From Oscillatoria salina IIICB1 (GTDB lineage: Bacteria; Cyanobacteriota; Cyanobacteriia; Cyanobacteriales; SIO1D9): a DNA stretch of 59,990 nt. The stretch lies in NCBI RefSeq assembly GCF_020144665.1, contig NZ_JAAHBQ010000032.1, forward strand, positions 1 through 59,990, read 5' to 3'. The notes under the pieces are model-generated. The model worked only from the letters and a program-made list of their open reading frames with translations. It was not told where the DNA came from and ran no database searches. The first letter of the stretch is position 1, and every line of letters begins with the position of its first letter. The translations under genes were made by a program, and so were the position numbers. Of the stretch, positions 36,537 to 45,953 are shown in pieces.

Positions 36537-37946
36537 ATGAGCGAATTTTTGCTAACTGGAATTCAACTAAGCTATTTAGTTGCCGCATCTTTATTCATTT
36601 TCGGACTGAAAAAATTAGGTTCGCCAGCAACCGCCCGTAATGGTAACTTACTCGCAGCGATTGGGATGCTAATTGCTGTCGTGGCTACCCTACTCGATCG
36701 CCAGGTACTCAACTACCAAATGATTTTACTCGGTATTGCGATCGGTTCGGCGATCGGCGCGATCGCTGCACGCGCAGTCGCAATGACGGCAATGCCGCAA
36801 ATGGTTGGTTTTCTCAATGGTTTGGGTGGCGCTGCTTCAGCCCTAGTCGCTATTGGCGAGTTTTGGCGCTTGTTACAGTCGGGGCAAGGTGTTCCCCTCG
36901 ATGCTACTGTTACTGTAATCCTCGGTATCTTAATCGGTGGTGTAACCCTTACTGGTAGCTTGATTGCTGTCGGTAAGTTACAAGGAATTATCGACGGTAA
37001 ACCAATTCAATTTCCCTTGCAACAACTGGTTAATGCTTTACTTTTAATCGGTTTTGTGGTATTGAGCGGTTATTTGTTCGTCGAACCAGGGAATCAATTA
37101 GTCTTCTTGGGCGCGATCGCCGTTTCCGCCATCTTAGGAGTCTTATTCGTCCTGCCCATTGGCGGTGGCGATATGCCAGTTGTCATCTCCCTGCTCAACT
37201 CCTTCTCCGGATTAGCAGCAAGCGCGGCTGGCTTCGTCGTCATGAACAATATGCTCATCATTGCAGGAGCATTAGTCGGCGCATCCGGTTTAATTCTCAC
37301 CGACATCATGTGTAAAGGCATGAACCGCACCTTGACAAATGTCATCTTTGGTGCATTCGGAGGCGGTAGCACAACTGGCGGCGCAGGTGGTGGTAGCGGA
37401 ACAGCAACCGACCAAGTTGTTCGTACCGTCGGCGCAGAAGAAGCCGCCATGATGCTCGGTTACGCTCGTAACGTCGTCATCGTCCCCGGTTACGGTATGG
37501 CTGTAGCCCAGGCACAACACGCCGTCAAAGAACTCTCAGACCAATTAGAGAAGCTCGGCGTAGAAGTTAAATACGCCATCCACCCCGTAGCCGGACGGAT
37601 GCCAGGACACATGAACGTCCTACTCGCCGAAGCAAACGTACCCTATCCCCAGTTATACGACATGGACGACATCAACCCTCAATTCGAGCAAACCGATGTC
37701 GCCCTAGTAATTGGAGCCAACGACGTAGTAAACCCCTCCGCCCGTCACGACTCAGCCAGCCCCATTTACGGGATGCCCATCCTCGAAGTAGACAAAGCCA
37801 AAAACGCGATCGTCATCAAACGCGGCATGGGCGCAGGCTTCTCCGGCGTACAAAACGAACTCTTCTTCAAAGACAAAACCATGATGCTCTTCGGCAGCGC
37901 CAAAGACGCAGTAGCACAACTTGCCTCCGAAGTCAAGCAATTGTAA
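36537..37946 (+). CDS. pntB: NAD(P) transhydrogenase beta subunit
   Basis: A 469-residue protein. About nine transmembrane helices occupy residues 1-265. The NADP-binding domain III follows, with VVIVPGYGMAVAQAQHAVKE (GxGxxxA/V fold) and VIGANDVVNP. It completes the transhydrogenase with PntAA and PntAB. It is the last gene of the pnt cluster; the palindromic repeats just downstream may form its 3' end. Confidence 0.96.
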   Translation: MSEFLLTGIQLSYLVAASLFIFGLKKLGSPATARNGNLLAAIGMLIAVVATLLDRQVLNYQMILLGIAIGSAIGAIAARAVAMTAMPQMVGFLNGLGGAASALVAIGEFWRLLQSGQGVPLDATVTVILGILIGGVTLTGSLIAVGKLQGIIDGKPIQFPLQQLVNALLLIGFVVLSGYLFVEPGNQLVFLGAIAVSAILGVLFVLPIGGGDMPVVISLLNSFSGLAASAAGFVVMNNMLIIAGALVGASGLILTDIMCKGMNRTLTNVIFGAFGGGSTTGGAGGGSGTATDQVVRTVGAEEAAMMLGYARNVVIVPGYGMAVAQAQHAVKELSDQLEKLGVEVKYAIHPVAGRMPGHMNVLLAEANVPYPQLYDMDDINPQFEQTDVALVIGANDVVNPSARHDSASPIYGMPILEVDKAKNAIVIKRGMGAGFSGVQNELFFKDKTMMLFGSAKDAVAQLASEVKQL

Positions 37947-37950
37947 CACT

Positions 37951-38082
37951 CTCGTTACTCGGCTCTGCCGGGTAACGCCCCCCGGAGGCTCCGCCTCCAT
38001 CCCCAACCACACACCCCCTCTTCTCGTTACTCGGCTCCGCCGGGTAACGCCTCCCGGAGGCTCCGCCTCCATCCCCAACCAC
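37951..38082. repeat. Two direct copies of a 60-bp palindrome-rich repeat
   Basis: Copies at 37951-38010 and 38023-38082 (period 72 bp) differ at two or three bases. Each holds two hairpins: TTACTCGGC...CCGGGTAA and GGAGGCTCCGCCTCC. The first may terminate pntB mRNA structurally, although no T-run follows. Confidence 0.88.
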
Positions 38083-38496
38083 CCGTAGGGAACCCTCCCC
38101 CCGTGGTTGCCCCTACCCTGCCCGCAGAGCCAGCACATCCCCAAAAAAATAAATACGCCTCCACCGCCAGAAAAAATGAGCGATGGAAGCGCCAGTTACC
38201 AGTTACTAAAAAATATACTAACACAATCAACCAACCTTGTCCGAACACCAGCAAAAATTTTCTCACCACAAAACAACCTAACCCCCCAACCGGAGTAATT
38301 AATCATTTTGGTGCATAATTAGCTAAATTATCCCCTCTCCTCGCAGGAGAGGGGCTGGGGGAGAGGTTTGTTTCTTCAGGCTAAAGGGGCAACCTACACC
38401 CCTACCCACAAGGCAGAGCCGGGGAACCAGAATTTTCTCTTAGCCCGCAAACGCGGGCTTCATCCGTATAGCCCCACCCTGACCGGGTGAGGGCTT
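38083..38496. other. Intergenic, hairpins only
   Basis: This stretch carries AGCCCGC/GCGGGCT around a 4-nt loop at 38442-38459, and an imperfect GC stem (CCCACCCTGACCGGGTGAGGG) at 38473-38493 just after the 89-residue gene. Frames open here are low-complexity and Pro-rich, without start signals, and I reject them. Confidence 0.5.
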
Positions 38497-38766
38497 TTAA
38501 AACAGAGGTCTCGCTCCCGAAAGAATCTGTTTAATGTCATAGTCAGATAAGTTCTCTAACTTACCTTGGTCGTCTCTAAACGTAGTACCTTGAGCAGTTT
38601 CACCAACTCGGTAAATATGAATGTGGTCGTTATCAGCTTCTTTATCACTTAAACCTGAACGAGCCATAAGGATATCAGTACACTTACCGTTACTATCAAG
38701 TTTATATTTGACTTTATAAGAGCCTTTATTTTCCCAACGATTTGCACCAGGATACCAGTTACTCAT
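38497..38766 (-). CDS. Hypothetical 89-residue protein
   Basis: A soluble, charged protein that I do not recognise. It starts SNWYPGANRWENKGSYKVKY and continues with KLDSNGKCTDILMARSG, HIHIYRVGETAQGTTFRDD and a C-terminal LSDYDIKQILSG. The alternating polar/aromatic N-half suggests beta-strands. It is divergent from the NB-ARC gene with about 270 bp between start codons, so they might share a control region. GGAG lies upstream but 17 nt from the ATG, so the start is not firmly supported. Confidence 0.6.
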   Translation of the reverse strand: MSNWYPGANRWENKGSYKVKYKLDSNGKCTDILMARSGLSDKEADNDHIHIYRVGETAQGTTFRDDQGKLENLSDYDIKQILSGARPLF

Positions 38767-38938
38767 TTTACTTTTTTTCTGACTCCATTGAACAATATTG
38801 ACTTAACAAACTATCAAACGTTTAAAACGCTAAACCTTGAGCATCTAAACTCTTTCTTTACCTTCTTCTATAGTCAAAAAAAATTTCTGGCTTTGCCTAG
38901 GTCAAAAATATTCAATTTTGCTCGCACTTTTCACCGAC

Positions 38939-38968
38939 TTGACTCTTTCTAGTCTAGTTTTGTACAAA
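38939..38968 (+). promoter_or_regulatory. Candidate sigma-70 promoter of the NB-ARC gene
   Basis: TTGACT (38939-38944), an 18-nt spacer and TACAAA (38963-38968). Transcription would start near 38975, which favours the ATG at 39037 over the one at 38974 as translation start. Confidence 0.45.
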
Positions 38969-39036
38969 AATGTATGAAAAGGTTAGCAGACGTAAGTTAT
39001 AATGCACAAAATGCGTCCATTAGCCAGAGCATATCG

Positions 39037-40413
39037 ATGAATCTTGAACAAATGTTGAAACTTGCTGATGAGATAGTATTTACCAAAACAGGTCAGCACC
39101 TTAGCACTTTACAAGATGCGGTAGTGCGAGGAACGATACAACGCAAAACATTTAAGCAAATAGCTACGGATTTTGATTGTTCTGAAAGTCATGTTAGACA
39201 AATTGGTTCTCAATTATGGGAAATATTTTCGGAAGAGTTAGGAGAAGAAGTTAACAAATCTAATTTTCTATCTGCAATAAAAAGGTCGCAAATTTCTAAT
39301 CTTTTAAACTTTGCACAAAATGTGAGCGGTAGTTTTAACATTTGTGGAGAAGGAAGACATCCACCCGAAACAAACAACACTGATTCATCTAACAAAGAAA
39401 CATCTCCGGTAAAACACGCTCCAAATTTATTTCAAGATTTAAGCGAGATGCCAGAATTAGGAACTTTCTACGATCGCGTTTCTGAACTGGAAACTCTCAC
39501 AACCTGGATTTTACAACAAAACTGTCGCCTAATAGCGCTGACTGGCATCATCGGTATTGGGAAAACAACACTAGCGGTGAAACTCGTACAACAAATAAAA
39601 TACGAGTTTGAGTATGTAATTTGGTGCAGTCTAGAATTACTACCCACTTTAACGAAATTTCAAGCGCAACTAATACAATTTATTTCTCAGTCAGAAAAAT
39701 TAGATCCACCTATTAATAATCAACAAAGTTTATCTCTAATTAAATATTTACAGGAATATCGTTGTTTAGTTGTTCTGGATGATTTTCAAAATCTCTTGAT
39801 GAGTGGTGAACTAGCAGGAAAATATAAGCCTGAACATGAAGATTATCGAGCTTTCTTTAAACGAATAGAAAAATTATCTCACCAAAGCTGTTTTCTCTTA
39901 ATCGGTTGGGAACAACCAAGAGAAATTTCTCAAACTGAAAGCACAACTAAACCAATTCGTAGTTTACAAATCACAGGTTTAAGTATGGCAGCCGGACAAG
40001 AAATATTGCGAGAGTATGGTTTAGCAGAAATTGAACACTGGGAAACAATCGTTAATCTCTACCAAGGTAATCCATCATGGTTAAAAAGTGTCGCTACTCT
40101 GCTTCAAGAGTTAGGAGAATGCGTAAGTGAGTTATTAACAGAGAATACCCTGTTTCTACCAGAAGATGTCAAAGATAGTTTACACCAACAGTATACTCGC
40201 TTATCCGAAATTGAGAAAAAAGTTTTATCTTTGTTGGCGAAAGAAAATGAACCTATGAACTTAGCAAGATTGCTAGAAAATAGCGAAATGCTATCATCTG
40301 ATTTACTAAATGCACTACAATCTTTATTACGGCGCTGTTGGCTAGAACAAGAAGGAAATTTTTACACTCTATCACCCGTACTAAAAGCTTTTTCTAGGGA
40401 AATTTATATTTGA
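39037..40413 (+). CDS. NB-ARC STAND NTPase with N-terminal vMAP-type HTH, no C-terminal sensor
   Basis: A 458-residue protein. Residues ~1-75 form an HTH-like domain (MNLEQMLKLADEIVFTKTG, then TFKQIATDFDCSESHVRQIG) of the kind found at the N-terminus of cyanobacterial vMAP/NB-ARC proteins. The NB-ARC ATPase follows with Walker A LTGIIGIGKTTLA and Walker B CLVVLDDFQNLL, then a winged-helix part (~residues 380-455). Such STAND proteins usually continue into WD40 or TPR repeats that sense a target. This one stops after the winged helix, with a normal TGA. Family knowledge links STAND NTPases to signalling and phage defence; the role here is unknown. I preferred ATG 39037 to 38974 because homologous domains start there and the likely promoter overlaps the longer version. 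Confidence 0.8.
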   Translation: MNLEQMLKLADEIVFTKTGQHLSTLQDAVVRGTIQRKTFKQIATDFDCSESHVRQIGSQLWEIFSEELGEEVNKSNFLSAIKRSQISNLLNFAQNVSGSFNICGEGRHPPETNNTDSSNKETSPVKHAPNLFQDLSEMPELGTFYDRVSELETLTTWILQQNCRLIALTGIIGIGKTTLAVKLVQQIKYEFEYVIWCSLELLPTLTKFQAQLIQFISQSEKLDPPINNQQSLSLIKYLQEYRCLVVLDDFQNLLMSGELAGKYKPEHEDYRAFFKRIEKLSHQSCFLLIGWEQPREISQTESTTKPIRSLQITGLSMAAGQEILREYGLAEIEHWETIVNLYQGNPSWLKSVATLLQELGECVSELLTENTLFLPEDVKDSLHQQYTRLSEIEKKVLSLLAKENEPMNLARLLENSEMLSSDLLNALQSLLRRCWLEQEGNFYTLSPVLKAFSREIYI

Positions 40414-40600
40414 TCGTTTACTCTAAAGTAACCGAACCCGTAAACGGGCGGCTACACGAACAAACTTACTCCTTCGCGGGCTATTTTATTTGTCTTTTTC
40501 AGTTAAAATTATTTGCCAAAAATCAATTAATTCTTTGCGCCTACTCTGCGAGAACGGCTCCGCCGAATGCGCCTTTGCGCGATAAAAATAAGCAGTAAAT

Positions 40601-41035
40601 TTACTTGAATAACGCTAAACATTTATCTCGGAGGATACCTTTAACAATATTAATTTCACTAAATCCTTTGGCAATAATTTCATCGCAAGAAATATCAATT
40701 TGGGGCTTATCAAGAGAAATTAAGTCTTTAATTGAAGCGCCATAAACTATTTCCGAAATTCCAGCCCAAACACAAGCAGCCGCGCACATGGGACAAGGTT
40801 CGCAGGTGGTATAAAGTGTATAGCCTTCTAAGACATCTAAGGAATATTTTTGTAGCTTTTTTGTTAAGCTACGCAAGATTTTTGTTTCGGCATGGGCGGA
40901 AACATCTTTGTCGATTTGGGTGGTATTATGTCCTTGGATAATTACGCGATTATCTTTAACTATTACTGCACCAAAGGGCGTATCTCCTTTTTTAGCTTCG
41001 GCTAATGCTATTTTCATAAATTCTTCGTGTTTCAT
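40601..41035 (-). CDS. CMP/dCMP-type nucleoside deaminase (guanine deaminase-like)
   Basis: A 144-residue zinc deaminase. The active site is SAHAETKIL (His ligand, catalytic Glu) and CEPCPMCAAAC (two Cys ligands). The length and the TPFGAVIVKD segment resemble guanine deaminase or tRNA-specific adenosine deaminase relatives acting on free bases or nucleosides; the exact substrate cannot be told by eye. There is no clear ribosome-binding site. It is flanked by spacers of ~190 and ~220-255 bp that show nothing. Confidence 0.85.
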   Translation of the reverse strand: MKHEEFMKIALAEAKKGDTPFGAVIVKDNRVIIQGHNTTQIDKDVSAHAETKILRSLTKKLQKYSLDVLEGYTLYTTCEPCPMCAAACVWAGISEIVYGASIKDLISLDKPQIDISCDEIIAKGFSEINIVKGILRDKCLALFK

Positions 41036-41290
41036 GTTGTTTGAGTTCGTATTTTTGGGCTAATTTAAGTAGGAAATATTGAGCTTTTCTAGGCTAGGGG
41101 AGATATTTAATTATTTAATTAATGAGGTGAGTTTCTGGCTAATTTATTCTCTGGCAATTAGAAAATTAAACTTTAATACACATTTAGAATAATTTGTCAA
41201 GGAAATAACTGGAATAATAAAGAAAAAATAAGTATAAATTAACCTCTATCTGGTGTGAGATATGATGAGAATGCGGGTTCTGGATTGTGT

Positions 41291-42424
41291 ATGCGCCTTA
41301 TCTCACTGGATGTATTTCGCGGTCTGGCGATCGCCGGAATGATTTTAGTTAACAACCCTGGTAGTTGGGCTGCTGTCTATCCACCGCTACTCCACGCGGA
41401 ATGGCATGGTTTTACACCGACGGATTTAGTCTTTCCTGCTTTTCTATTTATTGTCGGGACGGCTATGGCTTTTTCCCTGGCAAAATATACAATGGGTAAA
41501 AAGCCGAAGTCTGACGCATATAAGCAAATTATTCGCCGCAGTTTAATTTTATTTGCTTTGGGCTTATTACTCAACGGTTCTTCAATTGTGATGGATTGGT
41601 TGCTAAATGATACGCCTATTTCGGAATTATCTAATATTCGGATTATGGGTGTTTTGCAACGCATTAGTGTTGCTTACTTTTTGGCTGGATTAGCAATCTT
41701 AAATTTACGAAAAAAATGGCTTTTGCTACTCGCAGCCGCAATTTTATTATTATACTGGCTAGCAATGATTTTTATCCCAGTTCCGGGTTATGGCGCAGGT
41801 AATTTAACTCCGGAAGCTAATTTAGCAGGTTATCTCGATCGCGTAATTTTAGGAAGCAACCATCTCTACAAAGGGGGACCTTTCGATCCCGAAGGCTTAT
41901 TTAGCAGTTTACCAGCCGTGGTGACAGTTTTGTTAGGCTATTTCGCTGGTGACTGGATACGCAACCAACCTATTCAATCTCGCACGAGCATGGGTTTGCT
42001 ATTATTGGGAATTGGTAGCTTAATTTTAGGTTGGCTGTGGGGTTTTGTCTTCCCGATTAATAAACAACTTTGGACAAGTTCCTATGTACTATTTAGCGCA
42101 GGTTGGGCTTTACTTATTTTCGCAGCTTGTTACGAATTAATCGAAGTCCGTCGCATTCGTCGTTGGGGTTTTCCGTTTCAGGTGATGGGTTTGAATGCGA
42201 TTTTTGTCTTTGTGGTTTCCGGTTTAGTTGTGCGTTTGCTGTACAAAACTAAAATCGGTCTTGGGGAGGATGCACCAAGCATGTATACTTGGATTTACGA
42301 AACATTTTTCCGACCTTGGGCAGGAGATTTCAATGGTTCGTTGTTATTTGCGATCGCCAGTGTTCTCTTTTGGTGGTCGATCCTTTACCTACTATATCGC
42401 AAAGGTTGGTTTTTCAAAGTTTAA
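41291..42424 (+). CDS. Heparan-alpha-glucosaminide acetyltransferase-like membrane protein (DUF5009)
   Basis: A 377-residue protein with about ten transmembrane helices. The N-terminus RLISLDVFRGLAIAGMILVN and the loop LLHAEWHGFTPTDLVFPAFL match the HGSNAT/NagX family, which transfers acetyl groups across a membrane to amino sugars. The conserved His sits in AEWHGFTPTD. A role in cell-wall or surface sugar acetylation is plausible. ATG 41291 begins at the conserved start; an upstream in-frame start at 41255 would add 12 residues. Confidence 0.86.
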   Translation: MRLISLDVFRGLAIAGMILVNNPGSWAAVYPPLLHAEWHGFTPTDLVFPAFLFIVGTAMAFSLAKYTMGKKPKSDAYKQIIRRSLILFALGLLLNGSSIVMDWLLNDTPISELSNIRIMGVLQRISVAYFLAGLAILNLRKKWLLLLAAAILLLYWLAMIFIPVPGYGAGNLTPEANLAGYLDRVILGSNHLYKGGPFDPEGLFSSLPAVVTVLLGYFAGDWIRNQPIQSRTSMGLLLLGIGSLILGWLWGFVFPINKQLWTSSYVLFSAGWALLIFAACYELIEVRRIRRWGFPFQVMGLNAIFVFVVSGLVVRLLYKTKIGLGEDAPSMYTWIYETFFRPWAGDFNGSLLFAIASVLFWWSILYLLYRKGWFFKV

Positions 42425-42617
42425 TCTCCCAAAATTGCCGAAAAAATGTCCTCAAAACATAATATTTTCAGGATAGCAGTGACCTAGATCGCACAAGATA
42501 GCCTTTATTGTCACCTAAGAAAATGGTACGCGATCGCACGGGGCGATGGGAAAGCAGTTCATATTAAACATATAAGTTTTTTTTGAGATCCCCAAGATAA
42601 TAAAGGTTTTAGGTCAG

Positions 42618-42797
42618 ATGAATAATACTATTGAAGAACTCGCCGCTCAAGTCTTATCCTCTCGTCGCATTTCTCCTTGGGAGCAACAATTAATGACAAG
42701 GATGTTGGTTAACGGAGATTTGGATGAGGAGGATCGTACTTTAATCAAGCGAGTATTTTACGGGTTGCGACACGGTTTAGTCACTGTAGTCAAATAG
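42618..42797 (+). CDS. Small 59-residue conserved-looking protein
   Basis: It starts MNNTIEELAAQVLSSRRISP and ends RVFYGLRHGLVTVVK. It is helical and charged, with no membrane segment. It is preceded by GCGATCGC-containing spacer and followed by a terminator 55 bp downstream, which supports a real transcription unit. Short proteins with an RRISPWEQ-type core are common in cyanobacteria, but I cannot name a function. AGG lies 6 nt before the ATG. Confidence 0.72.
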   Translation: MNNTIEELAAQVLSSRRISPWEQQLMTRMLVNGDLDEEDRTLIKRVFYGLRHGLVTVVK

Positions 42798-42852
42798 ATT
42801 TTTTCTGTGAGAAACCTAGCAATATCCTAGAACCAATAGTATGAGTGAAATT

Positions 42853-42881
42853 TAGGCTAGTAAATACCAGCCTATTTTTTT
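42853..42881 (+). terminator. Rho-independent terminator after the 59-residue gene
   Basis: TAGGCT/AGCCTA with an inner GTA/TAC extension (one mismatch) is followed by seven T. Confidence 0.85.
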
Positions 42882-42985
42882 GTTTTTCTTAATTATCCAG
42901 AAAAATTTGCCTAAATAGCAGCAGCGATCGCCTCAGAAGCGCTAAAGTGGCAGTGTTAAGTTTTACAAAGACGAGGAGAAACTCA

Positions 42986-43780
42986 ATGCTGGAGTTGTAC
43001 CAATTTGAGATGTCTCATTATTCAGAAAAGGTACGTTTGATTCTCGATTATAAAGGTCTTTCTTACCGTAAAATTGAGGTAACGCCTGGAGTTGGACAAG
43101 TCGAAGTCTTCCAAAAATCCGGTCAGCGTCAGGTTCCGGTTTTAAAGGATGGAGAGACAATTATCGCCGATTCTACCGAAATTGCTTTCTATCTCGACCG
43201 TCAATATCCAGAACGTCCGATTATACCTGCCGATCCGAAGCAACGAGGGCTATGCTTATTAATGGAAGAGTGGGCGGATGAATCTCTCGGAACTAAAGGT
43301 CGCAAGGCTTTATTTGGCGCATTAAACCAAAATCCTAACTTCCGTACTTCGATTTTACCTAGCAATACACCCGATATCCTGAAAACCCTGGTTAGCGCTG
43401 TACCTGGGGAACTTTTAGAAGTTTTAGGGACTGGAGTTGGTTTGGGTGCAGATGCAGTCAAAAAAGCCAAAGATGGTCTTAAACAAGATTTAGAAGCACT
43501 TTGCTTGCTATTAGAAGACAGTCCTTACTTAATCGCCGACTATCCCACCTTGGCAGATTTTACCGTCGCAGGGCTAACTATGGTAATTAAGTTTCCTGAC
43601 GGACCTTATCTCGATATTCCCGAACCACTAAAAGGTAAAGGAATTCCCACTTTAGCAGATAATAGTCTCTACGAAACCTTTTTCAACTGGCGCGATCGCC
43701 TTTACGCTGAATTCCGCAAACCCCTAGCTGCGACTGCAACTACCACTGGTTCCGCACCAACTTCGATTGAAATTGATTAG
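42986..43780 (+). CDS. Glutathione S-transferase family protein
   Basis: A 264-residue protein. The N-terminal thioredoxin-like domain has LYQFEMSHYSEKVRLILDYK (Ser/Tyr region of the active site), the cis-Pro segment QRQVPVLKDG and the glutathione-binding DSTEIAFYLD. The C-terminal helical domain holds YPTLADFTVAGL, the usual N-capping motif. The start is ATG 42986 with GAGGAG 7 nt upstream; the frame is open for 13 more codons without support. Substrate unknown. Confidence 0.9.
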   Translation: MLELYQFEMSHYSEKVRLILDYKGLSYRKIEVTPGVGQVEVFQKSGQRQVPVLKDGETIIADSTEIAFYLDRQYPERPIIPADPKQRGLCLLMEEWADESLGTKGRKALFGALNQNPNFRTSILPSNTPDILKTLVSAVPGELLEVLGTGVGLGADAVKKAKDGLKQDLEALCLLLEDSPYLIADYPTLADFTVAGLTMVIKFPDGPYLDIPEPLKGKGIPTLADNSLYETFFNWRDRLYAEFRKPLAATATTTGSAPTSIEID

Positions 43781-43812
43781 TCATCTGTCGGTTGCCTTTC
43801 GACAATAAGCTG

Positions 43813-44022
43813 TAGGCTAGAAGTAACTGGGGATTGGGGATTGGGGACTGGGGACTGGGGACTGGGGACTAGGGACTGGGGACTGGGGACTGGGTTCAGT
43901 TATCAGTGAACAGTTACCAGGGAACAGTGAACAGTTTATCCTCCCCCTCTCCCCCCTCTTACCCCTCTCCCTTGTCTCCCCTCCTCCCCCCTCTCCCCAG
44001 TCACCAATCCCCTAAGCTTATT
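43813..44022 (+). repeat. Modular palindromic element, copy 1 (forward)
   Basis: Order of modules: array of GGGGAYT heptamers; CAGTTATCAGTGAACAGTTACC-type repeats; core AGTTTATCCTCC; CCCTCTCCC-rich tract; short array of CCCCAGTCACC and CCAATCCCC. The two ends are inverted repeats of each other. It lies between the GST and HerA genes. Confidence 0.85.
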
Positions 44023-44044
44023 CGTTTCTTACTTAGAGTTACCA

Positions 44045-45772
44045 ATGACTAATCCAGACACTCCCCTAGGCTTTGTAATTGAAGGTTCTCTTTCCCAAGG
44101 ATTACAAATAAGGTTACACGAAAATGTCTCAGTAGAAGATATGCGAGTGGGCAAATTTCTGGTAGTAGAAGGTAGGCGATCGCGTTTTTTCTGTTTGATT
44201 ACCGATGTCGAACTCGGAACTTCTAATCTCAGAATTTTAGCTAATCCTCCGAACCCAGAAGACGATCTCCTCCAAGAAATTCTCGCAGGTAGCGGCACCT
44301 TCGGCACGGTCGAACTCTCGCCCATGTTAATGTTAACTCCAGAAACGCCTTACTTTAAAAAGCAGGCCCCAGAAGCACTGTCAACAAACTCCCAAGACAC
44401 CTCCCTCGGTTCTTTTCAAGCCCAAGGTGGGGGAGAACTCAAGCTACAACCAGTTAAAACAATTCCCTCTCACTTTAGTCAAGTATACGATGCCAGCGAA
44501 CGAGACTTTCGCATTGTTTTCGGCTGGGAAGACGATCCTCACAAACGTAACTTTTCTGTCGGTAAACCCCTCGATATGGAAGTTCCCGTCTGCATCGACT
44601 TAGATCGCTTTGTCGAACGCAGTAACGGCGTTTTCGGGAAATCTGGTACAGGTAAATCCTTTCTCACACGCTTACTAATTTCTGGGATTATCCGCAAGCA
44701 AGCCGCAGTTAACCTAATGTTTGATATGCACTCCGAATATGGTTGGGAAGCTGTCAGCGAAGGGAAACAATTTAGTACAGTTAAAGGCTTACGTCAGTTA
44801 TTTCCTGGACAAGTAGAAATCTATACCCTCGATCCCGATTCTACCAAACGTCGTGGTGTCGGAGATGCCCAAGAACTTTATCTTAGTTATGACCAAATCG
44901 ACATCGAAGATTTGAGACTCGTTTCTGGAGAATTAGGACTTTCCGATGCTAGCCTGGATAACGCCAATATCCTTGCAGGTGAATTTGGCAATTCCTGGAT
45001 TATCCAGTTAATTAACATGACTAACGAGGAAATTAACGACTTTTGTAACGAAAAACAAGGTCACAAAGGCTCGATCATGGCATTACAGCGCAAACTGATG
45101 CGTCTCAATAATCTCAAATATATGCGTTCTGTTTGCCGCCACAACTACATCAAGCAGATTTTACAGTGTCTCGATGCAGGTAAGCACGTGGTAATCGAGT
45201 TTGGTTCCCAGTCGAATATGCTTTCTTATATGCTGGTAACGAATATGATTACCCGCCGCATTCACAAAGAATATGTTCGCAAAGCGGAAGTATTTTTACA
45301 ATCGAAAAATCCCCTCGATCGCCCGCGTCAATTGGTGATTACTATTGAAGAAGCCCATCGCTTCCTTGACTCGAAGATTGTTAATCAAACGATTTTCGGC
45401 ACGATCGCCCGTGAAATGCGAAAATACTTCGTTACTTTATTAATTGTCGATCAGCGTCCTTCAGGTATCGATTCGGAAGTGATGTCTCAAGTAGGGACTC
45501 GCGTTACTTGCTTGCTGAATGACGATAAAGATATTGATGCTATTTTTACAGGCGTTTCCGGAGGAATGAGTTTGCGATCGGTTTTGGCGAAACTAGATTC
45601 TAAACAACAAGCTTTAATTTTGGGTCATGCTGTACCGATGCCAGTGGTAGTAAGAACTCGCCCCTACGATCAAACATTCTACGACGAAATCGGCGATCCA
45701 GCTTGGGAAGATATGCCTAGCGATCGCCTTTTCGTCGCCGCCGAGTCAGCAAAGGCTGATTTGGGATTTTAG
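44045..45772 (+). CDS. HerA/DUF87-type ATPase
   Basis: A 575-residue protein. The N-terminal ~150 residues look like a HAS-barrel (GFVIEGSLSQGLQIRLHENV). The ATPase core has Walker A VFGKSGTGKSFL, Walker B QLVITIEEAHRF, and the sensor region VDQRPSGIDSEVMSQVGTRV. HerA family members are hexameric DNA translocases, paired with NurA nucleases in archaea and with effector proteins in some bacterial defence loci. No NurA or other nuclease is adjacent here, and the protein is widely conserved in cyanobacteria, so a housekeeping role is as likely. Inverted copies of a modular repeat flank the gene. Confidence 0.9.
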   Translation: MTNPDTPLGFVIEGSLSQGLQIRLHENVSVEDMRVGKFLVVEGRRSRFFCLITDVELGTSNLRILANPPNPEDDLLQEILAGSGTFGTVELSPMLMLTPETPYFKKQAPEALSTNSQDTSLGSFQAQGGGELKLQPVKTIPSHFSQVYDASERDFRIVFGWEDDPHKRNFSVGKPLDMEVPVCIDLDRFVERSNGVFGKSGTGKSFLTRLLISGIIRKQAAVNLMFDMHSEYGWEAVSEGKQFSTVKGLRQLFPGQVEIYTLDPDSTKRRGVGDAQELYLSYDQIDIEDLRLVSGELGLSDASLDNANILAGEFGNSWIIQLINMTNEEINDFCNEKQGHKGSIMALQRKLMRLNNLKYMRSVCRHNYIKQILQCLDAGKHVVIEFGSQSNMLSYMLVTNMITRRIHKEYVRKAEVFLQSKNPLDRPRQLVITIEEAHRFLDSKIVNQTIFGTIAREMRKYFVTLLIVDQRPSGIDSEVMSQVGTRVTCLLNDDKDIDAIFTGVSGGMSLRSVLAKLDSKQQALILGHAVPMPVVVRTRPYDQTFYDEIGDPAWEDMPSDRLFVAAESAKADLGF

Positions 45773-45775
45773 GGT

Positions 45776-45953
45776 ATTGGGGACTGGGGACTGGTGATTG
45801 GGGATTAGGTATTGGGAAGAGGGGGAGACTTGGAAGAGGGGGAAGAGGGGGAAGAGAGGGAAGAGGGGGAGGATAAACTGTTCCCTGTTCCCTGTTCACT
45901 GATAACTGAACCCAGTCCCCAGTCCCCAGTCCCTAATCACCAATCCCCAATTT
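45776..45953 (-). repeat. Modular palindromic element, copy 2 (reverse)
   Basis: This has the same modules as copy 1 but reverse-complemented: GGGGACT array, GAAGAGGGGGA tract, GGAGGATAAACT core, TGTTCACTGATAACTG, then AGTCCCC array. It begins 4 bp after the HerA stop codon, so with copy 1 it brackets that gene as inverted repeats. Confidence 0.85.

Noticed and set aside
38027-38318. ORFs on both strands after pntB
   Set aside because: They lie in palindromic repeats and low-complexity sequence, with biased composition and no start signals.
45717-45899. Minus-strand ORF of Pro/Leu/Ser repeats
   Set aside because: It is produced by the GAAGAGGGGG tract of a modular repeat element.
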